Of a stretch of DNA of 60,000 nucleotides, positions 21,251 to 31,566 are shown piece by piece (within the stretch, counting starts at the first letter, position 1; every line of letters starts with the position of its first letter). The notes beneath the pieces are model-generated. The model saw nothing but the letters and a program-made list of their open reading frames with translations. It was not told the origin of the DNA and did not search any database. Both the position numbers and the translations under genes were made by a program. Source of the stretch: Lineus longissimus (Eukaryota; Nemertea; Pilidiophora; Heteronemertea; Lineidae); NCBI RefSeq assembly GCF_910592395.1, contig NC_088316.1:5768001-5828000 (forward strand). Direction: 5' to 3'.

Positions 21251-21690
21251 TAAATCCAATGTCGGAGTTTGAAAAAGGAGTTATTTTCGAAAAATCAATT
21301 GGTCGTTTTATGTGGTGCTGCTGTATCTCGTCATCTTCAGAAGCTACTGTTTTGGATTATAAATCTGCCAACCATACATTTTCAGAAAATGGAAAAAAAT
21401 GGAGTTACTAGCATATGACCCCTCTTAAAGCATTTTCTTGCCCTTAGATTGTCTGGACCCGGTAATTCCTATTATGCCAGTGTTTCTATCGGAAGTAATC
21501 ATGCTCACATATCTCTCATTTCCAGATTTTCAAATCGATTGTAAAAAGTTGGCCTCATCTTCTGCTTCAGACATCATTAGTACTAACTATTACACCAACC
21601 TACAATAAATGTCTCCTTAACTTCACTCTGGCAGGAACCCTGACCTCTTTAACACTTGCTTCCCTAGTACACATACACGATGTACTTAAA

Positions 21691-21723
21691 TCAGCTGAGC
21701 GCCAGGCCCTTGGGCCTCTTGTT
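21691..21723 (+). other. Helentron 3' terminus: subterminal inverted repeat plus hairpin
   Basis: TCAGCTGAGC (21,691-21,700) is the inverse of the element's 5' GCTCAGCTGA. After GCC comes AGGCCC-TT-GGGCCT (21,704-21,717), a perfect six-base-pair stem, then CTTGTT. BEL coding sequence resumes at 21,724. The 3' hairpin is the known termination signal of Helitron-class elements. Confidence 0.88.
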
Positions 21724-24537
21724 TGCAGTTTCTTTCAGTAGTTGGCTGTTTGTTGCCCATGATCTGAGATGGAAACCACCGGATTCTACCAACTGATTTG
21801 CTGAGTTGAAATAGTCTAGCGCATTCTGTTCATTTTCAACACCACTGATTACGTTGTCCACGTAAATGTTGGTGGAAATGTCTCTGGCGGTTTCAGAGTC
21901 ATTTTCTTTTAGGTGTTTACGGATGACCGCGTTTAGTATGGCTGGACTGGCGTTTGAACCGAATAGGACAGATGAGAACCTGTACACGATGAAGTCACTC
22001 TCTGGTTCTTCGGGATTAGACAACCAGAGGAACTTAGTGAAATCTCTATCTTGTTCATGTAGACCAACATGACGAAATGCCTTCTCAATATCACTACTTA
22101 GTGCTATGGGATGAAGGCGGAAACGCATGATTATGCCTGCCAAATCATTGAGAAGTTCTGGGCCTTTTTGTAAACAATCATTCAAGCTTGGTGTGGTTGC
22201 GGATTTACAACTACAGTCGTAAACTATGCGAATGGGCGTGGTAGGCGAATCCTTCTTTACACAGCGATTCGGTAGATAATGACCCAATCGGTTGTCATCA
22301 TTCAATACGCGTTCAATGAAGCCACGTTGTTCCTGTTCATTTATGATGCGGTCATAGATTTTGGTGGTATCAGGTGGGAGGTGCCTAACCAAGTTTCTAG
22401 TGCGCGCGTTGGCAACATTGAAGTTGGTCGGTAGGTGCGGGTGATCAGGTTTCCATGGTAGTCTGGAGAAATACTGTTTCTCACGTTTTTCAATGTTCTC
22501 AGCGCAAAATGTTTCAAAGTCATCGGAAGCTTCACAAGTTTGTTCACTAGGCCTAATGCCAATGCTTTCTAGATCCCATAATTTGGTTAAAGGATCAGTG
22601 TTTGCGGATTCGAGCGTTGGTGATATAACCATCACTTGAAAACTTCTCACTTCCGTTGGGAAGGTTGCGGTGTCACGTGACGTAGGTCCAGACAAAAGGT
22701 AACCAAGAGCGGACGAAACAGCGGTGGGGCCATCCCCTTTTAGCACGTGGTTTCCAACGAACTGCCAGTAGAAATCGGCGCCTATCAAAACTGAAATGCT
22801 AAGTGAGTTCTGAACTGTGATTGGCTGCGCTAATCTTAGGCCACGAATGTGCGGGAGGTTGAGAACGTCTGCAGTTACGCGGTTGTTCAACGGGGCGCAT
22901 ATGGTCGGCACAATTAATGCATTGACTTTAATGTGAGATCCGCTTGTTGTTTCAACGTTCACAGCAGCGTATTTTACTTTCTGAGTGGTTGGTTCTGAAC
23001 CAAAGGTTGCGATGTTTACGGTTATCTCCCCATCCGGCTTAAGTTGTAACTGGTCGGCCAACTCTGACGTAACGAAGGGTTTAGTTGAGCCCTCATCAAA
23101 TAAAGTATTGGTTCTAGTGGAGGATAGATTGAATTTTATGTTCGCACATGCGGTTTTTAGGAGGATTGAGTTCAGGGTCTGTGCACCATCTGGTGTTGCC
23201 ACGGTGTTTGTATGGACTTGGTTGGCGGGTTTCGCGTTAGTGGCTGGCTTATCAGCGAATTTTGATGGAGTCGGCGGATTAGCGAAAAGGGTAGCGTGGT
23301 GAAGCGTAGTGTGATGCTTTCCGGAACACATGCGGCATTTAAAATGCGACTCACAATGGCGGGATATGTGTTTGCTACTGAAACAATTCCAACATAAGTG
23401 CTCTTTCTTAACGATATCCAAGCGCGTATTATGGTCTTTAACCCTTTGGCAATCAAGCGCGCGGTGATTTCCCTTGCAAAACACACAGGGTCTTCGAGGT
23501 TGCGATTTCGCGTCACTAGCGTTGGTGAGAAGTGCTTGGGCGGATGCGGTTCTGGGGGCGCTGAAATCAGAGTAATCATGCACACTTGAATTAGATTGAC
23601 TAACACAACTTATATCCCCTCGCTTTCCTGCTCGCATGGCCGATATCTCCTTACGAATTGCTTCACGTAACTCCTTCAGTGTCCAGTTGTCTGAACACTG
23701 ATCCCTAGAAATATTCCTCAGAAGTTCCTCGGGTAGTTTCTCGGTGATGATGGGAATCAGGAGTTCCCCGTATGTTGATTCTGGGCGTCCGATGGCCTGC
23801 AGTCCCCGTACGTAGGTCTCGACATTGTCGTGGAAGGTCTGTAGAGATGAAATGGTTTCCGTTGGTGACGGCAGAGACCATAAGGCTTTCATGTAGGCGT
23901 TGCTTAACTTGTGCTGTTGTCCATACCTTTCCTTCAAAATCTCCATGGCGTTGGTGTAATTGTCACTAGTCAGGGGAAGCCCCTCGATAACGAGAGCCGC
24001 CTCACCCTTCAGCTGGGCACGGAGATATTGGAACTTCTGGATATTCTCCAATGCTGAATTCTTGTCAATGGCAGCTTCAAACGAATCTATGAAGCTTTGC
24101 CATCGTAGAATGTTCCCTTCGAACATGATCAGTTGTAATTTCGGCAAATTGACAGTTTTTGGTTTATGCGACGTAAATGATGTTGTACTTACGGCTGCGA
24201 TGGAGGCAACACTCAGTGAAGTATCCACGTTCGTCTGTGGTCGGTTTCGTTCAAGAAAGCCTTTGAAACACTTAATGTCCTCGTTTATTCGAATCACATA
24301 ATCATCAGACTCTTCGAATACAGTACCATAGTCCTCGGTGCCGAGCAGTTTGTCCAATATCTTCTCGTGTATTCCTTCAATCACTTCGAGTTTAGTGGTC
24401 ACAATTTCGATTGTCGCCTCTAACAAGTCTGCCTCTGTATCTGAAAGTTCCGGTTTGTCACAAATTACCCTTCCTTTGGCAATTTGTTTGTCTAGTTGAG
24501 CGCGACGGCTCTGCACTTTTTGCTTTAACTTATCCAT
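21724..24537 (-). pseudogene. BEL/Pao retrotransposon, 5' half of gag-pol: Gag, zinc knuckles, protease, RT
   Basis: From the ATG at 24,537 the minus-strand frame gives 938 codons before the Helentron. It begins with a coiled-coil Gag of the DUF1759 type (KLPKLQLIMFEGNILRWQSF). Three Cys/His motifs follow (CVFCKGNHRALDC, CWNCFSSKHISRHC, CRMCSGKHH), then an aspartic protease (LFDEGSTKPFV), then reverse transcriptase with SSDIEKAFRHV and the YVDN form of the catalytic box. The frame ends in LRSWATNSQLLKETAN, where BEL pol should continue, and the missing continuation lies at 3369. There are no stops or frameshifts. An ATG 17 bases beyond the primer-binding site supports the start. The element was intact in this part when the Helentron entered. 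Confidence 0.95.
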
Positions 24538-24553
24538 CACAAAATCGAGAGTA

Positions 24554-24572
24554 GATCCTGGTCACGGCACCA
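24554..24572 (-). promoter_or_regulatory. BEL primer-binding site
   Basis: On the minus strand TGGTGCCGTGACCAGGAT starts one base after the CA end of the LTR, as a tRNA-primed minus-strand start site should. The tRNA species was not determined. Confidence 0.7.
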
Positions 24573-24573
24573 A

Positions 24574-24850
24574 TGTGCGCCTTGGTGGCACAAAGAGTAG
24601 GATCTTATGGAAAGATAATGAATAAGTTCATGCAAGGAATGAAGTGAACGCCATGGTTCCAAAAACGTGACTAACTATAATTCATAAAACAAGACAAAAG
24701 GTTACAATAATATTACAAACAATTAACATGATTCGTCAATATTAAAGAGGGTGTGATCGTATAGTGATAAAGATTAAGGAAGCTGTCAATCATGACATGA
24801 GTGGAGGATTAATTCATTATACAAGACAAATGATGGGCACCAGTTACCAC
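24574..24850 (-). repeat. BEL 5' LTR, about 277 bp
   Basis: On the minus strand it would run from TGTGGTAACTGG to GGCGCACA, giving TGTG...CACA ends, directly before the primer-binding site. Gypsy coding sequence ends exactly at the other edge (24,851), which supports the boundary. The partner 3' LTR is not in this window, so identity between LTRs could not be compared. Confidence 0.75.
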
Positions 24851-25698
24851 AATAAATAACCTAATTTGAAGGAATACATTGACAAACGTAACCGTGGAGT
24901 GCTTGGTGCTGATTTGGACTTAACAATTTGTACTAATGAAGAATGATCCACAAATGCGTCGAAATCATGAGAGCGAAGAACATGATCAAAAGCTTTAACG
25001 TTAATGAAAAGACCAAACAATTCAAGCTCGCTGACTGAATATGATTGTGCTGCTTTGGGCAAACGCTTCGAATGATAGGCAATCAATCGTTCCTTGCCAT
25101 CAACAATTTGCATCAAATGGCTACCTGTACCGATTCTAGATGTGTCTGAATAAATCACAAATCGCCCATGTCGACTTGGCGCGTGCAAGAGAGCTGGCGA
25201 TGTAAGCATGACCTTGACTTTGTCAAATGCACGTTGATGTTCGTCTTTCCAATGAAAAACTCTGCTTTTCTTGGTAAGTTCATGGAGAGGTTTGAGATGT
25301 TCCTGCAGTTTTGGAAGATACATTGAAAGATAGCTTACTGCACCTATGAACCTCCGTACTTGACGACAAGAAGTTGGTTTACTCATCTTACGAATCGCTG
25401 TGCACTTATCACTCATTGCTTCAATCCTTACGTAACCATCATCATCAACTCGGATTATATGGCCCAGGTAGACCACACGGCGTCTGAAGAGCTTTACCTT
25501 CCTCGGACAAATGCGTAACCCATGCTGAACTAATTTCGAAAGCACCTGGCGCAGATGAACCTTGTGATCCGCCGAAGACCGTGAAAACAAAATGATGTCA
25601 TCATGTATATTGATAAGGAACTCATGCGCATTAGGGATTTCACCTAATATCTGTGAGAGGGCCTCTTGAAACTTGCTCGGTGAAACTGTACAACCCAT
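24851..25698 (-). pseudogene. Gypsy retrotransposon pol: RT C-terminal half and RNase H, cut by the BEL insertion
   Basis: The minus-strand frame starts VPMGCTVSPSKFQEAL. It carries the catalytic box as IHDDIILFS and the thumb YLGHIIR and RRFIGAVSYL. RNase H-type motifs follow (IYSDTSRIGTG, SELELFGL, VDHSSLVQI). It ends abruptly after FKLGYL where BEL LTR sequence begins; the following integrase and the 3' LTR of the Gypsy element are absent from the window. It is in a different frame from the protease-RT segment upstream, and the sequence between them has lost part of the RT palm. RNase H and the HDD variant are consistent with Gypsy families from invertebrates. Confidence 0.9.
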
Positions 25699-25826
25699 AG
25701 GGACCTTTTTATAGAAATATGAAGAACCACCATGATAGATCTACCTATTCGAGATATACTCTCTGTCAACAATGGAAATGGATGGTTAATTTTCTTGATC
25801 CCAAAGTTCAAATACCTGAGATCTGC
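25699..25826 (-). pseudogene. Gypsy RT with internal deletion and frameshift
   Basis: Minus-strand codons for the early RT (PVFLIAKKGTTEQISG; INHPFPL) are followed almost at once by SSYFYKKVPMGC in another frame. The segment that normally carries the first catalytic aspartate, roughly 35-40 residues in this family, is missing. The element was therefore already defective here, independently of the BEL insertion. Confidence 0.7.
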
Positions 25827-26924
25827 TCAGTTGTACCCTTTTTGGCGATGAGAAAAACTGGCGAAGTATACGATGTGTGACCTTTTTTCCAAAACACCTA
25901 ACTTGACCAATTTAGACATCTCAGCATCTATAATGCGCTTGTTACCCTCAGATGCCGGATATGGACGTATATAGAAGGGGGTTGGATCAGAGAGTTCAAA
26001 ATCAACCTCAATATCTGGACAATAACCTAATTCACCATATAAACTGAAGGCTTGGCGATTTTCCTTCACAAGATTATACACTTCCTCTCGCTCTGTGGGA
26101 GATAAAATACTATCAGTTAAATCCATCGACTGTCTGATTACTTCCTCTTCTGTAAGCCTGGATATTGAGTCATCAGATGTAAGATGAGGATAATGCTGCA
26201 GATTGGCACATTGGATGTCGGATAAGCTGCCTGATGGGGAGTCATGCGAGTTACCTCCTGTCGAGAGTTGCAAACTTCCGGCTGCCATCACCATATGAGT
26301 TGTGTCGAGTGACGCAATGGGCCTATGTTTTTGAAGCCGAATGGTGTCTGGCGTGTTATTTTTCACACGGATTGTTGCTTTACCTTTGCGTAATCTGAAA
26401 CACATGCGATCTGGGCAGATTCTAGCCAAGTGATGGCCAGATTCCAAGATAACCTCTGAGTTACGCAATAAACTAGGAACTTTCGACCCTCTAATCTGCA
26501 CGAACTTCGTCTCATTTGGTTTGATGAAAACTTGTTCAACCGGACCAAACCAAATTTTCTTTGGTTTCACTTTAAACCTGTTTGATGAAAAATCTAACTG
26601 ACCACCCAATTCACTGAGAGTTGATGTACCGATAAGCATATCAGGACCTACCAGATTATTGGCAATAATAGCATAAATCCGAAACTTACTACCCTGAAAA
26701 GTGATATGCACATTGATTGCAGTGTTCGCCTCAAGAAACTGACCATTACCTGTGCGAAATCGAATGGGGTCAATCCTAACCGGTTTTAAGGTTGAAAGAT
26801 ACTTTGAGTTTGTAATGCATGCCTGGCTTATCAATGTTTTTGTGGCACCGCTATCTATAAGAGTCGGGATTGATTTACCATCTGGTAATGTGCCCTTTAT
26901 ATAATTTCTCTCATTGAGTTGCAA
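25827..26924 (-). CDS. Gypsy retrotransposon pol: aspartic protease and start of RT
   Basis: The minus-strand frame of 365 codons includes the retropepsin motif PTLIDSGATKTLIS near its start. A linker follows, then the beginning of reverse transcriptase (VDFELSDPTPFYIRPYPAS, then MSKLVKLGVLEK). It lies in a different frame from gag, whose stop is at 26,975, so expression would need frameshifting or the usual Gypsy overlap; the upstream end of the frame was not resolved. It ends in an early stop caused by the frameshift and deletion at 25,700-25,830. Part of a dead element. Confidence 0.88.
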   Translation of the reverse strand: MQLNERNYIKGTLPDGKSIPTLIDSGATKTLISQACITNSKYLSTLKPVRIDPIRFRTGNGQFLEANTAINVHITFQGSKFRIYAIIANNLVGPDMLIGTSTLSELGGQLDFSSNRFKVKPKKIWFGPVEQVFIKPNETKFVQIRGSKVPSLLRNSEVILESGHHLARICPDRMCFRLRKGKATIRVKNNTPDTIRLQKHRPIASLDTTHMVMAAGSLQLSTGGNSHDSPSGSLSDIQCANLQHYPHLTSDDSISRLTEEEVIRQSMDLTDSILSPTEREEVYNLVKENRQAFSLYGELGYCPDIEVDFELSDPTPFYIRPYPASEGNKRIIDAEMSKLVKLGVLEKRSHIVYFASFSHRQKGYN

Positions 26925-26974
26925 CGTTGCTGGTTGATCGCCTAAATATTCCGCGTCGACGTTCTCAGAAGGAG

Positions 26975-28012
26975 CTAATGTCTGTAGGTCTCTTGAGACA
27001 TCGGCTCGTTCTGAAAATGGCAGTTGGCTGCTCCAGTTCCGGTCTGCTGTTGGTACATATCATATGGCGCGTTGGGCGACCTCTGCATGTAGCAAGGCTG
27101 CTGTTGACGATGCGAGGGTTGTTGCTGCTGGTCGGCCATTCGCTTCCAACATTTGGCGATCCTGTGTCCGGGAACCTGGCAGTAATGGCACTTGCCCGCA
27201 AATCTTCGTCTATCATTCCTCTCGCCGGACTGCGACCTTTGCCTGTTGTCGTATCGGGGAGGGTGTCGCTGCCGATCATTCGATCTTGGGCGGGACGGAC
27301 GCGATTGTGATGAACCGTCTCTACCGCTGTCTCTTGTTCGCGAGTGTGGTCGTCCTCGTACTTGCTCTTGGGTCTGGGCTTGGTGTATTGCATCTATGCG
27401 TAACGACATTTCTGCCAATTTCTCACATATACTATCCGACTCAGGGGTGTTATCTGCTATTGTGGCGAAACTCACTTCCTTCGCGGCGTCGACTTGCGAA
27501 CCCATGTCAAAATATCTCTGTGCACGGGCTGCCAGGGCGTCGGCATTGGCATCATCTGGCGCTGCCATGACGACTGCTGATTGACACTTAACGGGCAATG
27601 CACCAAGAAACCTGTTTAAAACCTGTTGATCACCGTAGTCTATACGGTTCGCGGCAATCCGAATGCGGCTCAAAAGTTGGTATGCTGATTCGCCTGGTGT
27701 GTGTGCGAGCTCATTGAACAAGCGAACGTTTGCAAATGCCGAATGGGTCGGACTAAAACGCTGTAGGAACGCTGCTTTTAACTCATCTACCGTCGCAAAG
27801 ACCTTCCCTTCCATCCACAAACGGGCAGAACCTGCGAGCGTCCGCTTAAACCGCTGACAAACATCGAGAACTGCGGCTGCATCGGCCGGGGCCTGAAGAT
27901 TGTGGGCCGTTAGGTAGTCGACAAACGACAAGAAATGAGCTGTGCACTTTTCATGGCTCAGTGCCTCGCCTTCGAAACGACAAGGAAGATAATCCGTCGG
28001 ACGCAAAGCCAT
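26975..28012 (-). CDS. Gypsy retrotransposon Gag with zinc knuckle
   Basis: 345 codons from the ATG at 28,012. The N-terminal two thirds (for example FKRTLAGSARLWMEG and FLQRFSPTHSAFANVRLF) have the helical retrotransposon-Gag character. A basic stretch rich in Arg, Ser and Gln follows, and a CCHC zinc knuckle CHYCQVPGHRIAKC lies near residue 280. A Gln-rich tail completes it. Gag would coat the element RNA in cytoplasmic particles. The frame is intact; GC content is clearly higher than in the surrounding DNA. Confidence 0.92.
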   Translation of the reverse strand: MALRPTDYLPCRFEGEALSHEKCTAHFLSFVDYLTAHNLQAPADAAAVLDVCQRFKRTLAGSARLWMEGKVFATVDELKAAFLQRFSPTHSAFANVRLFNELAHTPGESAYQLLSRIRIAANRIDYGDQQVLNRFLGALPVKCQSAVVMAAPDDANADALAARAQRYFDMGSQVDAAKEVSFATIADNTPESDSICEKLAEMSLRIDAIHQAQTQEQVRGRPHSRTRDSGRDGSSQSRPSRPRSNDRQRHPPRYDNRQRSQSGERNDRRRFAGKCHYCQVPGHRIAKCWKRMADQQQQPSHRQQQPCYMQRSPNAPYDMYQQQTGTGAANCHFQNEPMSQETYRH

Positions 28013-28843
28013 GATGAGGAATTATATCGATATGCGAGAGACGAATATAGGAGTTGAATATGAAGATGAACAAAGTGGTCTGCTTTATACTGTCATGCAA
28101 AAATGAAATTCAATTCTACTTACCACTTCCCAAGAATCCGTTTATCAACTGAATCCATTAACCACAAAAAGCACAGAATCGATTTTGCGAACAGGTCACA
28201 AAGAAATGGTCTCAAGACGTGAAATCAATATTCATAACAGTCAAAAGGACTTCTATTGAAGGCACAGAGGGATGGTCACAATATCATCATCGTCTCTTCA
28301 CCTCACAAGTGCAGTTCTTATTTCACAAGTGCAGTTCTTGTTTTCTGGTTATCAGCACGATCTGTGTGGAATCGGACGTCCTTTCTTCCTCACGCACCAG
28401 CACGGCGGAAACACAGCATGGCAGTGTGCGTATCTTCTCCTGGAGATCATCACTTTTTGGCACAAATAAGTTGGCAAACCGGTCGCAGACTACAGACGAT
28501 GTCGTTTATGGTTGCCGTCATTGAACACGATCTGTGCTCTTCGAAGAAAACCCAGTCTGATTAACAGGAATAAAGTGTTCAACTATGAACGTTTCTAGAG
28601 ATGTTAGCCTCCTAAACACTCTTCCAAGCTGGAACTGCTGACTGTACCCAAGGAATTCTACTCTCGTGCGTCAGCTATCACAAAGTCATCCCTGATGACC
28701 GCAAGTAAACGCTCGTTGTTGGCATTAACGTCATCGCCGATATCTACAGATCTATGTACATGAAGTATAGAACCTTTCCGTTCACTTCGGCGTTTATAGT
28801 GTCTTTCGTTGTTGTTCTCGGAGTTATATCCTGTATAACAGTT
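28013..28843 (-). other. Gypsy 5' untranslated leader
   Basis: The stretch between the primer-binding site and the Gag ATG, about 830 bp on the minus strand. It holds only short open frames. A duplicated TTTCACAAGTGCAGTTCTT is visible at about 28,304-28,340 (plus strand). A long leader is unremarkable for Gypsy elements. Confidence 0.65.
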
Positions 28844-28861
28844 CCTGGCCGAAGGTCGCCA
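28844..28861 (-). promoter_or_regulatory. Gypsy primer-binding site
   Basis: TGGCGACCTTCGGCCAGG on the minus strand abuts the LTR end ATATACTACA. TGGCGACC is a common start of Gypsy primer-binding sites. The matching tRNA was not determined. Confidence 0.75.
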
Positions 28862-29102
28862 TGTAGTATATGGGCGTGCGCCCTCCAGGTTCTTCAACTC
28901 CTAACACTTGAACAACACGTATATCTCTTTATGATGTTTATTAATCGATCTCTCCTTCACGAGAGCCAAGGCTAATCTCCCTCACTACAAATCTATCCCT
29001 TGGTATCTCTTGGCTGTCATGTAACAGAACCTGGCATGGGATGGCACAGGATGTTCCTATTGGCTGTTGCCAAGGATACCTTATACATATCTATATACTA
29101 CA
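28862..29102 (-). repeat. Gypsy 5' LTR, 241 bp
   Basis: On the minus strand the LTR begins TGTAGTATATAG and ends CATATACTACA, so the ends are inverted repeats TGTAGTATAT/ATATACTACA. The duplicated-locus sequence GTAGGTAGATATGAAGAGAG starts immediately outside, as seen again at 58,919, which places the insertion point exactly. The partner LTR is outside the window. Confidence 0.85.
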
Positions 29103-29132
29103 GTAGGTAGATATGAAGAGAGTAAATGATCT

Positions 29133-30340
29133 CTACTGCATTGAAGAAATTTGCCGATACTTCATGATTAGAATTTTCTTATTGTATATTATTGGCACTA
29201 TTAGTAAATGGCCATTCTGATCTGTACCAAGAGAAAGCGGGGTCCATGTCGTTACAAACAAGCTGATTCCGTTAACGACAGACATATTCATTCTACGGCT
29301 GCTGTCAATTGTGATTCTTACCAACTGTTTTACCTTGGGTTGCTTGTAGTCCTCCACCTCCACTGGAATCAGTAGCGCTGTGTTGGCATGATCCCAACAT
29401 GCATGGATCCAGAACACAACTTTACGCCTTTTGAGAGCAAGTCCATAAACATGACAAAGCGACCAATGCATTCCTAGTCGGGATTCATCGGTATAACAGA
29501 ACACTTCAATTTTGGGCGGACATTGCCAGTACACGTAAATATCTTGTTTGTACCATGAAACAAAATGACCAACGCCTCGATAAATAGTTTTGTACGACGC
29601 GACCAGCGTGACTTTTTTGAACCACAACTTCTGAGTCATATTCTGCTTCACGATGTCAAATAATAACAACTCTAGAGCATATGACTTAAGACCGCTTTTC
29701 CAGCAACTCGCCTTTTTTTGTGTCGAGACGGATGACCAGAGAAGAATCTTCTTTTCATCTGGACATATAGCTGGTCTACCTAACTGATTACCTTCACTGG
29801 TAATCTGATAATCAACTGTGATATCTGATACCTTATTGCCTTTTATTGTGTGAAGTACAAATTTCACTTCGAAAGCTCTCCTGCCTCTATTTCTGAACAT
29901 TATAATGAGTCTATCCTGGTAACACAGAATTAGACCAACCCGCACGTGAAGGCGAAATGATATCTTCTGGTATGATTTTCTGTAGGTGCTTCTAGGATAG
30001 TAGGATTTTACAAATGTTGGCATGTTTCCTCCAAATTCTACACTGACAAACAAAAATACTTCATGGTTTGAGCAGTATTCGATATGAAAATATCCCTTTG
30101 TACGTGTTAAATTTATCGATGCTTCGTATATGTATTCTTCGTGCCTTGTGTTTATCTTTTCATAAAAATACCAAAACTGTACTTTAGGACAGTTGTCAAT
30201 CGCACAGTGACCAATTAAAAATGGAGTCGAGCGATTAAGACATCAGGAGGTTTAAAATGTTTGAACATGTTGAAGGAATGATGTGACTTTCAAATTACGA
30301 ATTTTTTGGACTCGAAAGTTCGCAAACAGCCGACACGGCA
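29133..30340 (-). CDS. Unrecognised gene family, copy 1: terminal exon
   Basis: The minus strand is open from about 30,246 to the stop at 29,133. It encodes a protein with motifs shared by all three copies: NMPTFVKSY, RAFEVKF, KKILLWSSVS, TQKLWFKKVTLVASY, EVFCYTDESRLGMHWSLCH and GTDQNGHLLIVPI. I recognise no domain; the predicted strands and lack of a membrane segment would suit an extracellular or beta-rich fold. A splice acceptor (CCCATTGTAG) ends at 30,341, inside the edge of a MITE, but in the frame used by copy 2 this copy has TAA and TGA within the first 100 bases of the exon. It therefore uses a later acceptor or is a pseudogene. Indels against copies 2 and 3 are multiples of three. 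Confidence 0.6.
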
Positions 30341-30343
30341 CTA

Positions 30344-31566
30344 CAATGGGTGATTTCAAAGTTGGTTTTGAGATTTAGTGTTAATCTTTGTGTTAATCTT
30401 CGTGTTAATCTGATGCTATTTATCCTGCTATCAGATTAAAACTAATACTTTGTTTTCTCTTAACACTTACAGCGACACTAAAACGAGAACTAATGATGAA
30501 ACCGGAATGGAAATCTGGTAAAGCGTTAGTTTTAACACCTAGATTTTGTCTGATCCCGGGGTTTAAGTGTCACACTAAAACCAAGAGTGCGGTCTTAATC
30601 CTAGCTGTAATGTGTAATGGTGTAATGTTCTCCGCACAGGCAATGCATTTTGTATTTCCATAAGACTTATGCCTTAGGCATTAACAACGAGCAGATGTCA
30701 AAGTTGGTGTTGGTTATCAACTAGCATCAGCTGACTAGTTTTGGAATTTCAAATACTTTTCTCAGTGGTTTTCTAGTCAGATATGATGATTACTGTTGTG
30801 CCCGGGGTTCTGAACAGAAGAAAGCTGATGGCGTTGCATGTAGTGAATGGCGTTATATTTAAAACCTGTAAAAATACACGACATTTAGCACCAAATATAT
30901 ATAAATCATGAGTTATTAGAAGAACTATTTTTGGCCTGTTTGATTTTGGGCGTTACTCTCCCAACTAAAACATTCAGCACAAAATTTACCTGCTAAATGA
31001 GCAATTATAATCACAAATTCAACGTTAAACAAATTAACACTTACGTTGACACCAGTCTAACAGTCCGCAATTAGATATGCATATAAATTTAACACCAAAC
31101 CGGGTCATCAACAAAATCATATCAACATGGTGCGACTTGCTTATCTTACACTTCGTGGCAAAGTGACGAAAGTGCGCTCCAACACGAGAAATTGCGAGAG
31201 CTTAACGAGGCGCGAATTACTAAAAAAAACCAGGCGCTAAATTTAAATATGAATATAAATTGAAATGTCTATTTTCGCCAATAGGTTTCATCGAAACAAT
31301 TATGCATGCACATGTTTCTAAGTGTTAAGACAAGGTTTTATCTTAGTATGAGTTAAAATGTTTGATTGGCGCCAAAACCATCACTTAGTGTAAGTGTAAA
31401 ACCTGGTGTGATGCCAAAACCTTCTTTGAAACAGGAGTAAAACTAATACTAAGCATTACACCTATATTCTACACCAAGCATGATTTCAATCTTGGTCTTA
31501 TCCGTCGTTTTAGTGTCAGATCTGTTGTTAAAACCTCATCTTAAAACCGACTTTGAAATCACCCAA
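30344..31566. mobile_element. MITE-like element 1 in the intron of gene copy 1
   Basis: The left end CAATGGGTGATTTCAAAGTT and the right end, inverted, CATTGGGTGATTTCAAAGTC form terminal inverted repeats of about 29 bp. The interior is full of short inverted words such as GTGTTAATC and TAACACTAA. TA stands immediately left (30,342-30,343). The same element lies at 42,097-43,737. No protein is encoded. Confidence 0.75.

Larger units (their letters stand above)
3370..21723 (+). mobile_element. Helentron (Helitron2-type rolling-circle transposon), 18,354 bp, apparently full length
   Basis: Deleting exactly 3370-21723 joins the two BEL half-frames without loss or gain of a codon; there is no target-site duplication, and the join is inside a run of T. 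These are known hallmarks of Helentrons, which insert between two T residues. The left end begins TTTAGCTCAGCTGA and forms a terminal hairpin. A matching inverted TCAGCTGAGC lies at 21,691-21,700, followed by a terminal AGGCCC-TT-GGGCCT hairpin and CTTGTT. This asymmetric arrangement is the Helentron pattern. Inside, all on the plus strand, are a 2A/protease-like ORF, a Rep-helicase-endonuclease ORF and an RPA-like gene, so it carries a full autonomous gene set apart from one in-frame stop. The exact ends are uncertain by a few T residues. Confidence 0.9.

Noticed and set aside
26927-27584. Plus-strand frames of 127-168 codons opposite Gypsy gag
   Set aside because: The GC-rich antisense of gag stays open by composition; the minus frame has the zinc knuckle and Gag sequence.
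29133-30053. Terminal exon as a CUB, FAMeT-like or lectin domain
   Set aside because: Overall beta-rich look was considered, but none of the diagnostic cysteines or motifs of these families could be placed.
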